The translations under genes were made by a program, and so were the position numbers. Positions 1 through 6,755 of a stretch of DNA of 21,131 nt are shown piece by piece. Each line of letters opens with the position of its first letter. Position 1 is the first letter of the stretch. The notes below the pieces were generated by a model. It was not told the origin of the DNA, did not search any database, and saw only the letters and a list, made by a program, of their open reading frames with translations. Source of the DNA: a virus; IMG/VR virus record IMGVR_UViG_3300046467_000128, positions 1 through 21,131 of that record, one strand, 5' to 3'.

Positions 1-18
1 ATCATAGAACATGCATAA
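1..18 (+). CDS. 3' end of an upstream gene (partial)
   Basis: Only five codons (Ile-Ile-Glu-His-Ala) and a TAA stop at 16-18 are visible. The stop shares its A with the ATG at 18, the same TAATG junction used repeatedly in this genome, and that is the main reason to call it. Its product cannot be judged. By position it would be a structural gene upstream of the glycine-rich protein. Confidence 0.4.
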   Translation: MIEHA

Positions 19-1346
19 TGGCTAACGAAATTGAAAAGGTAAATTCGATAGATATAGCTGATATTGAAAAAATAATGGGGAGGAGCGATGATGACACGGA
101 CAAGCTTGGTGGTCTTGAGTTTATAGGAGCATTCGTAGACCCATACTCAGGTACACGACTAAGGTCGCAGGGAACAGGTGCTAGATACAATTGCTTTGGT
201 GGTGGCTACCTCTCCGGAGTTGGTTATGCTGATGGTATATACGTTAAGAACCCATTTAATGGTACTAATGCCTCATCAACAGGTGAGCTTGAATTTGGAA
301 AATCACAGGTTGGGGTGGCAAGTAACGGAACTAGAATCATAGGTAGTGGTGGATTTAATGACCCACCTGATAGTTCTGGTCTGCACGATTGGGCTGATGA
401 TGGAAGCGGCCCATATGGTGTTGGCAAGATTGAATATATTTCATCATCTTCTGGTGGTGATGCCGAAGACTTCGGTCAAGTTACAACTTTCACCTTGGGT
501 TATCCCGGAGACACAGGGGAAACAGCAAATGATGAAATGCGTTATACAGGTAATGCTGTAGGTGCTGACGGTGCTACAGGCTTTTACCAAGGTGGCAGTG
601 CAAGGTTCAGCCCCGGCAGAGCATTCACAAACGAGGTATGGAAAATAACTATAGATACATTAAGTGACTCTGAAGACTGGGGTGCTAATCTTGACTACTG
701 GTGGGCTACCCAAACTGGTATGGATGGGTACACAGGAACTCAGGGTACGCTTGATACAAGATGGTTAGTCATGCGTGGAACGAGAAGAGATGTAACTGCT
801 ACAAGTGCAGGTAGTACTACTTCCTATGTAGGAGAAGTAAGATATTTCACATTTGCATCCCCCGGCACAGGTGCTGATTTTGGTGACCCAATTACCCGGT
901 CTGACGGTTACGCCCAATACAGTGGGTGGCAATTATTGCTGGGTTCTAATGGGACTAGAGGTATAGCTATGGGTCGTTCTAACAATAGAGATGTTGCTAG
1001 TGGAGGTTCTCCCGGTACAGGTGGGGATACAGGTGGAGCATGGCAATCTTCGCAAGGAAACACAATACAGTATTTTACAATAGCGTCAACTGGTAATGCC
1101 TCAATGTTTGGTGACATGACCGTAACCTTCTATACAAGTAATGGGCAGGCTTGTAATGGTCAGTATCTAGAATCGTGGGGTGGATATAAGTATAACGCCA
1201 GACCAAACGATACGTCTGGTGGAACACTTCACACTATTGTTGACCAGATATCTATAGCATCTACAGGGAATGCTGTTGTAAATGGCGCACATGCTATATC
1301 AGCTCATATGAATATCGTACAAAATGGAGGAACAGGCAGCAACTAA
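18..1346 (+). CDS. Glycine-rich repeat virion structural protein (candidate)
   Basis: A 442-residue protein rich in Gly, Ser, Thr and Asn with no signal peptide or membrane segment. About five degenerate repeats of 58-76 residues can be seen. Each centres on a block like I-x-Y-F-T-I-A-S-T-G-N-A-x-x-F-G-D, near residues 137-153, 206-224, 272-290, 348-366 and 406-423. Between them lie looser S-N-G-T-R-x-x-x-x-G blocks (near 102 and 310). Similar 'IASTGNAxxFGD' repeat proteins are known from memory in marine phages, usually annotated as virion structural proteins. The regular beta-type spacing suggests a propeller-like or fibrous fold (inference). It overlaps both neighbours by one base (TAATG). 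Head decoration, neck appendage or fibre are all possible. Confidence 0.6.
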   Translation: MANEIEKVNSIDIADIEKIMGRSDDDTDKLGGLEFIGAFVDPYSGTRLRSQGTGARYNCFGGGYLSGVGYADGIYVKNPFNGTNASSTGELEFGKSQVGVASNGTRIIGSGGFNDPPDSSGLHDWADDGSGPYGVGKIEYISSSSGGDAEDFGQVTTFTLGYPGDTGETANDEMRYTGNAVGADGATGFYQGGSARFSPGRAFTNEVWKITIDTLSDSEDWGANLDYWWATQTGMDGYTGTQGTLDTRWLVMRGTRRDVTATSAGSTTSYVGEVRYFTFASPGTGADFGDPITRSDGYAQYSGWQLLLGSNGTRGIAMGRSNNRDVASGGSPGTGGDTGGAWQSSQGNTIQYFTIASTGNASMFGDMTVTFYTSNGQACNGQYLESWGGYKYNARPNDTSGGTLHTIVDQISIASTGNAVVNGAHAISAHMNIVQNGGTGSN

Positions 1347-2200
1347 TGGTTAAAGAATTAGACAAAATACAAGATAAACTTGACAAAATAGAGGACTACG
1401 AATCAGAAGCCTTGGCAATAATCCCAGAGAACATGGGAATTATGGAGACTATGACTCCAGATAAGATAGCCAAGATTAATGAGCGAATGGTAGAAATAGA
1501 CAGGGCAAACAACACTGCTGGTAGAAAAAATACTCAGCATACAAATCAACTAATGACCCTGACAATGCTGACTGATTCCCCCTATAGAAGACTCAGGCAG
1601 TGTCTTGCCCAGATAGAAGATAGAAGAAGTGCTATTGAAAGTAATCTTTATGAATTAAAAAAGGGTGAGATATCTTTAAGGGAACTTGAAAAGAAAGATG
1701 ACGAGTTATCTATCCTTAAAGCTGCGTGGCAAAAGCATTCACTTAGACGTAGCAAGATGTATATTGAAGGTGCTTTAAAAGAACTTGCTGTTTTCCAAGA
1801 AGCGTATGAAGAAATAAGAAAGAACAATAATATCCCAATCTTATGGGATGAAGAAGATGCTGAAATGGATGAGGCACGACACCACATAAGACAGGTGTTC
1901 AGACAGGCATTCAGAGACACCCAGCTAACAGGTCACATTTCTCAAGGTAATGCAGAATATCTGGAACAATGGGGCATTCACCTCCAGACGGCTGAAACAC
2001 TGGTTAAACAGTACCTATATCAAACAGAAGAAATGATTAAGGAAGGCAATATGCCAACTATTGACCACCTTTATAAATTTCTTGATGACTGTGCTGATAT
2101 GTTTGAGAACGAACACATGAAAGTTATGAAGCGTATTGGGCTGGATAAGATTGTTCGTAAAGACCTTCTGTATAAATCTAATATGCACAGGGAAGTTTAA
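1346..2200 (+). CDS. Long helical/coiled-coil protein of unknown function
   Basis: A 284-residue, strongly charged protein that looks almost wholly alpha-helical. Residues 1-20 (KELDKIQDKLDKIEDYESEA) and about 85-165 have the Leu/Ile spacing of coiled coils. The C-terminal third has scattered His, Trp and acidic residues. I recognise no catalytic motif and no close family. It starts inside the TAA of the upstream gene and ends inside the ATG of the next, so it is co-translated with probable structural genes. A structural or assembly role is the simplest guess. Only 6 of its 28 Leu codons are TTA, unlike the TTA-dominated genes downstream, so it may share a different history with the gene before it. 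Confidence 0.6.
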   Translation: MVKELDKIQDKLDKIEDYESEALAIIPENMGIMETMTPDKIAKINERMVEIDRANNTAGRKNTQHTNQLMTLTMLTDSPYRRLRQCLAQIEDRRSAIESNLYELKKGEISLRELEKKDDELSILKAAWQKHSLRRSKMYIEGALKELAVFQEAYEEIRKNNNIPILWDEEDAEMDEARHHIRQVFRQAFRDTQLTGHISQGNAEYLEQWGIHLQTAETLVKQYLYQTEEMIKEGNMPTIDHLYKFLDDCADMFENEHMKVMKRIGLDKIVRKDLLYKSNMHREV

Positions 2201-2475
2201 TGAGTAGTATAGAAACACTAGCCAACATACGTACTACTGACCAATTAAGACCGCTTACTACACATATTGTCAGTTCCTTTTCTACTAACGGAAGTGGAAC
2301 GGGAGCAACATTTGAAGTGATTGTAGACCCTGTTAGTGAGGTAAGAGTAGTTGTTACAAACAAAGGAAGTGGCTACGCTACAAACAATACTATTACTATT
2401 GCTGATGTACATTTAGACGGTAAGGATACTGGAACTTTATCATTTGAAATAGCAACCATATCTAATGTATTTTAG
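2200..2475 (+). CDS. Small beta-rich structural protein (candidate)
   Basis: A 91-residue protein. Residues 31-75 hold two linked blocks, N-G-S-G-T-G-A-T-F-E-V and V-T-N-K-G-S-G-Y-A-T-N-N-T-I-T-I. This Gly-rich beta motif is common, from memory, in phage fibre, neck and whisker proteins. It probably forms a short beta-helical or beta-sandwich unit that trimerises or decorates a larger particle protein (inference). The start codon overlaps the previous stop as TAATG and is preceded by AGGGAAG, a usable Shine-Dalgarno. The stop codon TAG (2473-2475) overlaps a TATAAT-containing 14-mer that may be a promoter for the next gene. Confidence 0.55.
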   Translation: MSSIETLANIRTTDQLRPLTTHIVSSFSTNGSGTGATFEVIVDPVSEVRVVVTNKGSGYATNNTITIADVHLDGKDTGTLSFEIATISNVF

Positions 2476-2487
2476 AGTATAATAATA
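2474..2487 (+). promoter_or_regulatory. Candidate promoter, shared 14-mer copy 1
   Basis: The 14 bases AGAGTATAATAATA are repeated exactly at 4337-4350. TATAAT (2478-2483) matches a -10 box, but 17 bases upstream there is no -35 (ACCATA). This copy lies in one of the few true intergenic gaps (2476-2525), ahead of the gene at 2526. It may depend on the phage sigma factor or an activator (inference). Confidence 0.45.
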
Positions 2488-2525
2488 TATAAAGAGTTTA
2501 ATTAGATAGGAGTTAAGGAGAAGAT

Positions 2526-2765
2526 ATGACTGAAGTAAATTTACAGGATGATTTAAATGCAGTAAATGATCAATTAACTAAGTTAGTTGAAGAGTTGAAT
2601 AAACTTAATACTGCACGAGAACAGGTAGTTCAACAGATACAGAATCTAAACGGGGTAGCGATGTATCTACGAGGTAAATTACCTGAAGATGTAGAGGCTC
2701 CCATTATAGATATGGAAGAGTCTACAGATGATTTAGAACGGAGTGCTGAATACCCTACAACTTAA
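2526..2765 (+). CDS. Small coiled-coil protein of unknown function
   Basis: A 79-residue acidic protein. Residues 5-48 form a clear heptad-type coiled coil (Leu, Val and Ile at regular a/d spacing), followed by N-L-N-G-V-A-M-Y-L-R-G and an acidic, probably disordered tail. The start is well supported by AAGGAG seven bases upstream of the ATG. It is the first gene after the candidate promoter at 2474 and directly precedes the connector gene. No known family is recognised. Small coiled-coil proteins in this position often serve as assembly or scaffolding partners, but nothing in the sequence shows that here. Confidence 0.6.
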   Translation: MTEVNLQDDLNAVNDQLTKLVEELNKLNTAREQVVQQIQNLNGVAMYLRGKLPEDVEAPIIDMEESTDDLERSAEYPTT

Positions 2766-2779
2766 AATGAGGATAACTA

Positions 2780-3895
2780 ATGGCTACATCTGCTGGAGCA
2801 GAATTTACAAAAGTATTTGCGTATAACGGAAGTTCCTATACTGACGTTACTTTAGAAACACAGTCTCCAGCAGGAACAGCTTTTTCTGTTCTAGGGGGTA
2901 CTAGCCACTTTCTATATTTAGGACACAGTGCTAAATTTGATATGGCTGTCTTTGATGTAGATACTGCGGGTAGTATCGGGGCTTTAACATGGGAATTTAG
3001 TAACGGTACTAATTGGACAGAATTTGTTCCAGCATCAGCTAGACTCCAAGTAGACCCGGATGATAATGAAGGAACTGCATACGACTTCTCTAAAGATGGG
3101 GCAGAAATATTTCCCCCAAATGTGATGTCAACTTGGGCAACATTAACTGTAAATAGTTCAAATATATACTGGGTTAGAGTCTCTACTGCAAGTGTTGCTG
3201 TAGCCCCTACGATTAAACGTATACAAATGCGTCCGTATGCTGCATATTGTACTACAAAAGATGTCTTTGAACTATTACAGTTAGGTACTATAACAAGTAC
3301 AACTGATTTTACATCTTCCACTACTCCTACACAAAGTACTGTAGAACAATTTATTATGGAAGCTCAATCGATTATAGATTTTCAAACTCGGAAAGCATGG
3401 CGACCACAATATATAGCAAATGAATATCATTCATTTAATTTGAATGGGTTTCAGTTAGATAAACCTGATCCATATAAAATATTAAGTTTACAGATTTGGA
3501 ATGGAGCTAATTGGGATAATAGAACTCAAGGTCGTAAAAGCGACTTTTTCTTAGTATCCGATACAGGTTTAATACATTTTTCTAGGTATTTTTTATTACC
3601 TGCTAGGTTTACGTCCTATAATGCTCCTGTTTGGAGATGGGGTGGTGGAGAATTTACAATGCCTGTAAAAGTAACTTATTTAGCCGGTAGGGATATACAC
3701 ACAGATTCTCGACAAGGTGGACTTGTATCAGATATATGTAAAAAATTAGCCGCTATTGATGTTATGCGAAGTTCTGATTTCGGTAATTTAGTTGTAAGTG
3801 GTTCAGATCGTGTCCAATTAGGTCAAAAGATTGAAGGGTGGAATATGGAAATCGAGGACAGATTAGACTCATTACGAGCATTTGAGGTGTTTTAA
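2780..3895 (+). CDS. Head-tail connector / neck protein (candidate) with N-terminal beta domain
   Basis: A 371-residue protein of two parts. Residues 1-150 are beta-rich with aromatic strands (WEFSNGTNW near 71-79). The C-terminal part opens with Y-C-T-T-K-D-V-F-E-L-L-Q-L (156-168) and a helix with IIDFQTRKAW (about 198-207). That pattern resembles gp6/gp15-type head-tail connector proteins, where short helices pack into a ring at the portal. Its place just before tail terminator and tube candidates fits. The start has GAGGA seven bases upstream. Families with only the connector domain are usually 100-200 residues, so the N-terminal half looks like an added decoration or fibre-binding domain (inference). 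The match is from pattern only. Confidence 0.5.
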   Translation: MATSAGAEFTKVFAYNGSSYTDVTLETQSPAGTAFSVLGGTSHFLYLGHSAKFDMAVFDVDTAGSIGALTWEFSNGTNWTEFVPASARLQVDPDDNEGTAYDFSKDGAEIFPPNVMSTWATLTVNSSNIYWVRVSTASVAVAPTIKRIQMRPYAAYCTTKDVFELLQLGTITSTTDFTSSTTPTQSTVEQFIMEAQSIIDFQTRKAWRPQYIANEYHSFNLNGFQLDKPDPYKILSLQIWNGANWDNRTQGRKSDFFLVSDTGLIHFSRYFLLPARFTSYNAPVWRWGGGEFTMPVKVTYLAGRDIHTDSRQGGLVSDICKKLAAIDVMRSSDFGNLVVSGSDRVQLGQKIEGWNMEIEDRLDSLRAFEVF

Positions 3896-4329
3896 TGCCT
3901 GAACCTTTACCCGTTACAGTTCTTCTAGCTGATTTAGATGCTCAATGGAATGGTAGTAATGTAACTGAACCAGCTTTTATAGAAGTAAATAAAGCTAATG
4001 AACCACTAAGATTTAATTTAAATACTGGTGATCAAGTTATAGGACGGTCTGGAAGTCCAGCGTTTGATGAAGCACCTATCGGAAATTGGAAATACGGTAA
4101 TCGTACATACAATATTGAATTAGAATTATTTACTAATAATAGTCGTCAGCGTTTATATGATTTAATGGCGGAAATAAGACGACTGTGCCACTCAAGAATG
4201 CATAGTTTAACTAATTTTCAACGTCAGGAATTTATGAGTTTTAACGAAGAACAAAGTGAACAAATTAATATTTGGACAGGTACGGTAGATATACAGCTAG
4301 TCAATAATGCCGTCTTATTAGAAACTTAG
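3895..4329 (+). CDS. Tail terminator / tail completion protein (candidate)
   Basis: A 144-residue protein lying between the connector candidate and the tail tube, the usual place for the protein that caps the tube and joins it to the head. It has an alternating strand and helix pattern with a central helix (RQRLYDLMAEIRRL, about 86-99) and a C-terminal strand pair (IWTGTVDIQLVNNAVLLE). That fits the small alpha/beta fold of lambda gpU-type terminators, though I cannot show homology. It overlaps the upstream stop by one base (TAATG), with GAGGTG upstream as a possible ribosome site. Leu codons are 10 of 15 TTA, typical of this genome. Assignment is mainly by position. Confidence 0.45.
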   Translation: MPEPLPVTVLLADLDAQWNGSNVTEPAFIEVNKANEPLRFNLNTGDQVIGRSGSPAFDEAPIGNWKYGNRTYNIELELFTNNSRQRLYDLMAEIRRLCHSRMHSLTNFQRQEFMSFNEEQSEQINIWTGTVDIQLVNNAVLLET

Positions 4330-4336
4330 TTGTTTC

Positions 4337-4350
4337 AGAGTATAATAATA
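4337..4350 (+). promoter_or_regulatory. Candidate promoter, shared 14-mer copy 2
   Basis: An exact second copy of AGAGTATAATAATA lies in the 40-base gap before the tail tube gene. TATAAT is at 4341-4346. The hexamer 17 bases upstream (TTAGAA, 4318-4323) is a poor -35. Tail tube protein is needed in many copies per virion, so an extra promoter here makes sense (inference). Confidence 0.5.
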
Positions 4351-4369
4351 AAGAATATGGAGGCTTAAC

Positions 4370-6103
4370 ATGGCTGTATATAGAAGTGATCAAGCACAAT
4401 TAACATTTGCAACAGAAGCTGCTCAAGGTGGTGACCCTGAAATGATAGAGGGAACTGCTGGAACAGGTGATACTACGATTAACGCCGCTTTTGAAGCGGG
4501 TTCTCGTTCCATTACTGTCGCAAGTGCTTCTAACTTTACAGTTGGGGATATGATTCGTATTGGAACTGTTCTTAGCACGGCTGCTAATACCGTTACTGAA
4601 CACGAAGTACGTAGACTTGAATCAATTGATAGTACAACATTTCTTTTAGATAGACCCACAGCATTTTATCATGCAAGTGGTCAGGAAGTTAAAGAACTAA
4701 CGGCTCTTGGCGGTGATGCTACTAGAAACGATGATGGTAAATATGTCACATTTGTACCGGGTGTATACGAAACTGTAGATACTCCCGATCCACAAATGTC
4801 GATTGAGGGGAAAAGGTTTTTAGGAACAGCCTCTAAACGTAATTGGTCAGTCGCATATCCCGGTCAACAAACTCTAACTGGATCAGTCGGCGGCATGATA
4901 TTGCTTAACGGATGGCCTTTAAGATTTCCTATAGGAACAGTAACTACAACACCATCAGCTGTAGCAACAGATACTATCCTATTAAATGGGGCAGCTAAAA
5001 AAGGAGACATATATATTATCTGCGATGGGGGTGATTACGGTAACATAGCTGTTAATGATTATATTCAAATTATAGAAGCAGACAATACAAAGTCTGAAGT
5101 TAGGAAAGTTGTCCATATTGTAAGTCAAACACTTAAATTAAATGCTCCCTTACAATATGCCCATGCAGATGACGCAGTTGTAAATGAAGTTTCAGGAAGT
5201 GCTTATTACACACATGTTATTGAAGAAGCAGTTGATTTAGATACAGTATCTTGGCATGTTCATATGAAAGATAGTGGAGAAACTACGGCAAATGATTTTG
5301 ATAGAAGATATGTAGGAGGAATGATTGGTTCTTCAACTATATCTGCCGAAGAAGGTGGGTTAGTTACAATGTCGTGGGATAGTGTAAACTTCCTTGACAT
5401 GGTACATAATCAAAATAATCAAACAACAGTAAGCACTAATTTATATAGTGGTGCATCAGTTACGGCTAATATGCCTAGATATGCATTAATGCAAGCGATT
5501 GATACAAATGATGTGGGAGAACCCGGTAAAAATGATAATACAGGATTTCCAACGACTGAACCATATTACTTTTCTAATGGGTCTGTTAAATTTTATGGAC
5601 AAGAAGTTGCTAGATTAAGAAGCTTTTCCCTTTCTATAAGTAATGGAGAGGAACCTCGTTACTATATTGGTCAACAAGGTAATAGACATCGTGGCCCTTA
5701 TGAAATACGAGAAGGAGCAAGAGAGTATTCGTTAACCGCTTCTCTTGGATTACCTGATTCGGTAGCGGCTAGTTCAAATTCTCAGGCAGGAGCTTTAGAA
5801 CTATTTAAGCAGTTACTATTAGAAGGTCATTACGGTGGTACAACTGCGGCTGCTGCAAGAGCAGGTTTTACAGTTACAATGACCTTTCAACGAGGTACTA
5901 ACGATAAAATTACAATAGATATTCCCGGTAGTTCAACGGCAGGTACGCCAACTGCTGGGGCAGCAAAATTAAATGAACAGGGTGTATTTATAAACTCTGC
6001 TCCTCATACTTTAGGGACGGATAATCCATTCCAAGTAGATGCAGATATGATATTCAGAAGTTTGAAAATCACAATTGAGGATAGTGTTCCAGTATACCCG
6101 TAA
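4370..6103 (+). CDS. Major tail (tube) protein with duplicated inserted domains
   Basis: A 577-residue protein. The core recalls tail tube proteins: a beta-rich body, then 'YYFSNGSVKFYGQEVA' (about residues 398-413) and R-E-G-A-R-E-Y-S-L-T-A-S-L in the C-terminal half. Length is well above the 200-350 residues usual for tube proteins. The excess is partly explained by two copies of one domain, near residues 46-110 and 197-275. Each has a V-G-D-M-I or V-N-D-Y-I block, then a (E/S)EVR block, then a Leu-Asp/Asn-(R/A)-P block with H-A and a closing EV. The start has GGAGG eight bases upstream. The next genes are the frameshifted chaperone pair and the tape measure, which is the standard order and supports the call. 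Confidence 0.7.
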   Translation: MAVYRSDQAQLTFATEAAQGGDPEMIEGTAGTGDTTINAAFEAGSRSITVASASNFTVGDMIRIGTVLSTAANTVTEHEVRRLESIDSTTFLLDRPTAFYHASGQEVKELTALGGDATRNDDGKYVTFVPGVYETVDTPDPQMSIEGKRFLGTASKRNWSVAYPGQQTLTGSVGGMILLNGWPLRFPIGTVTTTPSAVATDTILLNGAAKKGDIYIICDGGDYGNIAVNDYIQIIEADNTKSEVRKVVHIVSQTLKLNAPLQYAHADDAVVNEVSGSAYYTHVIEEAVDLDTVSWHVHMKDSGETTANDFDRRYVGGMIGSSTISAEEGGLVTMSWDSVNFLDMVHNQNNQTTVSTNLYSGASVTANMPRYALMQAIDTNDVGEPGKNDNTGFPTTEPYYFSNGSVKFYGQEVARLRSFSLSISNGEEPRYYIGQQGNRHRGPYEIREGAREYSLTASLGLPDSVAASSNSQAGALELFKQLLLEGHYGGTTAAAARAGFTVTMTFQRGTNDKITIDIPGSSTAGTPTAGAAKLNEQGVFINSAPHTLGTDNPFQVDADMIFRSLKITIEDSVPVYP

Positions 6104-6116
6104 ATAAGGAGACTAT

Positions 6117-6491
6117 ATGGCAACCAAGAAAAGCGCAGGTGGATTCGATTTAAGTAAATATCAGATAGGGACTACTCCTTACGAGACAGAAGTTGTAATA
6201 GAAGATACAGGAGATTCATTCCCTGTTACTGTTCGTCCAATGTCGTGGAGTAAACGAAATCAATTAATTTCTAAATGCTTGAATTGGTCAAATGATGGCA
6301 ATACAAGTTTTAACGGTGATGTATACGTAAGAGAATGCTTAAAGGAAATGATTGTAGAGGCTCCTTGGGGACGTACAACCGAAGCCTTTTTAACAACAAT
6401 TGACGGTAGATTAGGAACTGCTTTAGAAGCTCTTGTTCCAGAAGCATTTGGGCAAGATGGATTAAAGGTCGATGATGTAAAAAAAGGGTAA
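6117..6491 (+). CDS. Tail assembly chaperone, first frame (gpG-like)
   Basis: A 124-residue protein directly between the tail tube and the tape measure, where long-tailed phages encode the chaperone that coats the tape measure before tube polymerisation. Visible features are P-M-S-W-S-K-R-N-Q (about 42-50), an R-E-C-L-K-E-M-I-V-E-A-P-W-G helix and L-G-T-A-L-E-A-L-V-P-E-A-F-G near residues 98-111. The pattern is familiar from phage tail chaperone genes. AAGGAG sits seven bases before the ATG. The gene ends in GTA AAA AAA GGG TAA. The run of As forms a canonical slippery heptamer from which a -1 shift enters the next frame, as in lambda gpG/gpGT. Confidence 0.7.
   Translation: MATKKSAGGFDLSKYQIGTTPYETEVVIEDTGDSFPVTVRPMSWSKRNQLISKCLNWSNDGNTSFNGDVYVRECLKEMIVEAPWGRTTEAFLTTIDGRLGTALEALVPEAFGQDGLKVDDVKKG
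6479..6485 (+). other. Programmed -1 ribosomal frameshift site (A AAA AAA)
   Basis: In the frame of the gene starting at 6117 the codons read GTA AAA AAA GGG TAA, so the heptamer has the X-XXY-YYZ layout. Slipping back one base gives AGG GTA ATG ACC and continues in the frame of 6491-6733, making a 205-residue fusion (123 + 82). A perfect dyad, TCTGCGA-GGAG-TCGCAGA (6499-6505 with 6510-6516), starts 13 bases downstream and could stimulate slippage. A stop codon (6489-6491) lies immediately after the site in the zero frame. Confidence 0.65.
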
Positions 6492-6733
6492 TGACCTTTC
6501 TGCGAGGAGTCGCAGATTTATCTTTGGAAGAGGGTCAACTATACTATTATTGGCTTACGATGGTGACCCTACTAAAAGAAGGAATACCGTGGGAAGCTCT
6601 AGTTGAATTCACAAGTGATGAAATTTCTCTTATTATGGGAATAAATGCTGCCATACATCAACAAGAAAATGATGAGCAGATGAAAAATATGGCAAAAACT
6701 AATGTTCCCTTATCTTCTATGGGTGGATTTTAA
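6491..6733 (+). CDS. Tail assembly chaperone, second frame (T region of gpGT-like fusion)
   Basis: The open frame is 80 codons from an ATG whose A is the last base of the upstream stop. It contains L-E-E-G-Q-L-Y-Y-Y-W-L-T-M (12-24), an aromatic helix, and F-T-S-D-E-I-S-L-I-M-G, then a polar C-terminus. Lambda-type T regions bind the tape measure or tube subunits and are made only as frameshift extensions. Here a -1 shift at 6479-6485 would do exactly that. Separate initiation at 6491 is also possible, since AAGGG lies just upstream, though only three bases from the ATG. I therefore treat it as the second exon-like part of the fusion, possibly also made alone. Confidence 0.65.
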   Translation: MTFLRGVADLSLEEGQLYYYWLTMVTLLKEGIPWEALVEFTSDEISLIMGINAAIHQQENDEQMKNMAKTNVPLSSMGGF

Positions 6734-6755
6734 TAAATTATAATGGGTACTTTAA

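Noticed and set aside
2836-3321. Open frame of 161 codons on the minus strand
   Set aside because: It lies wholly inside the connector gene, has no ribosome site and no recognisable protein pattern; a shadow of the + strand gene.
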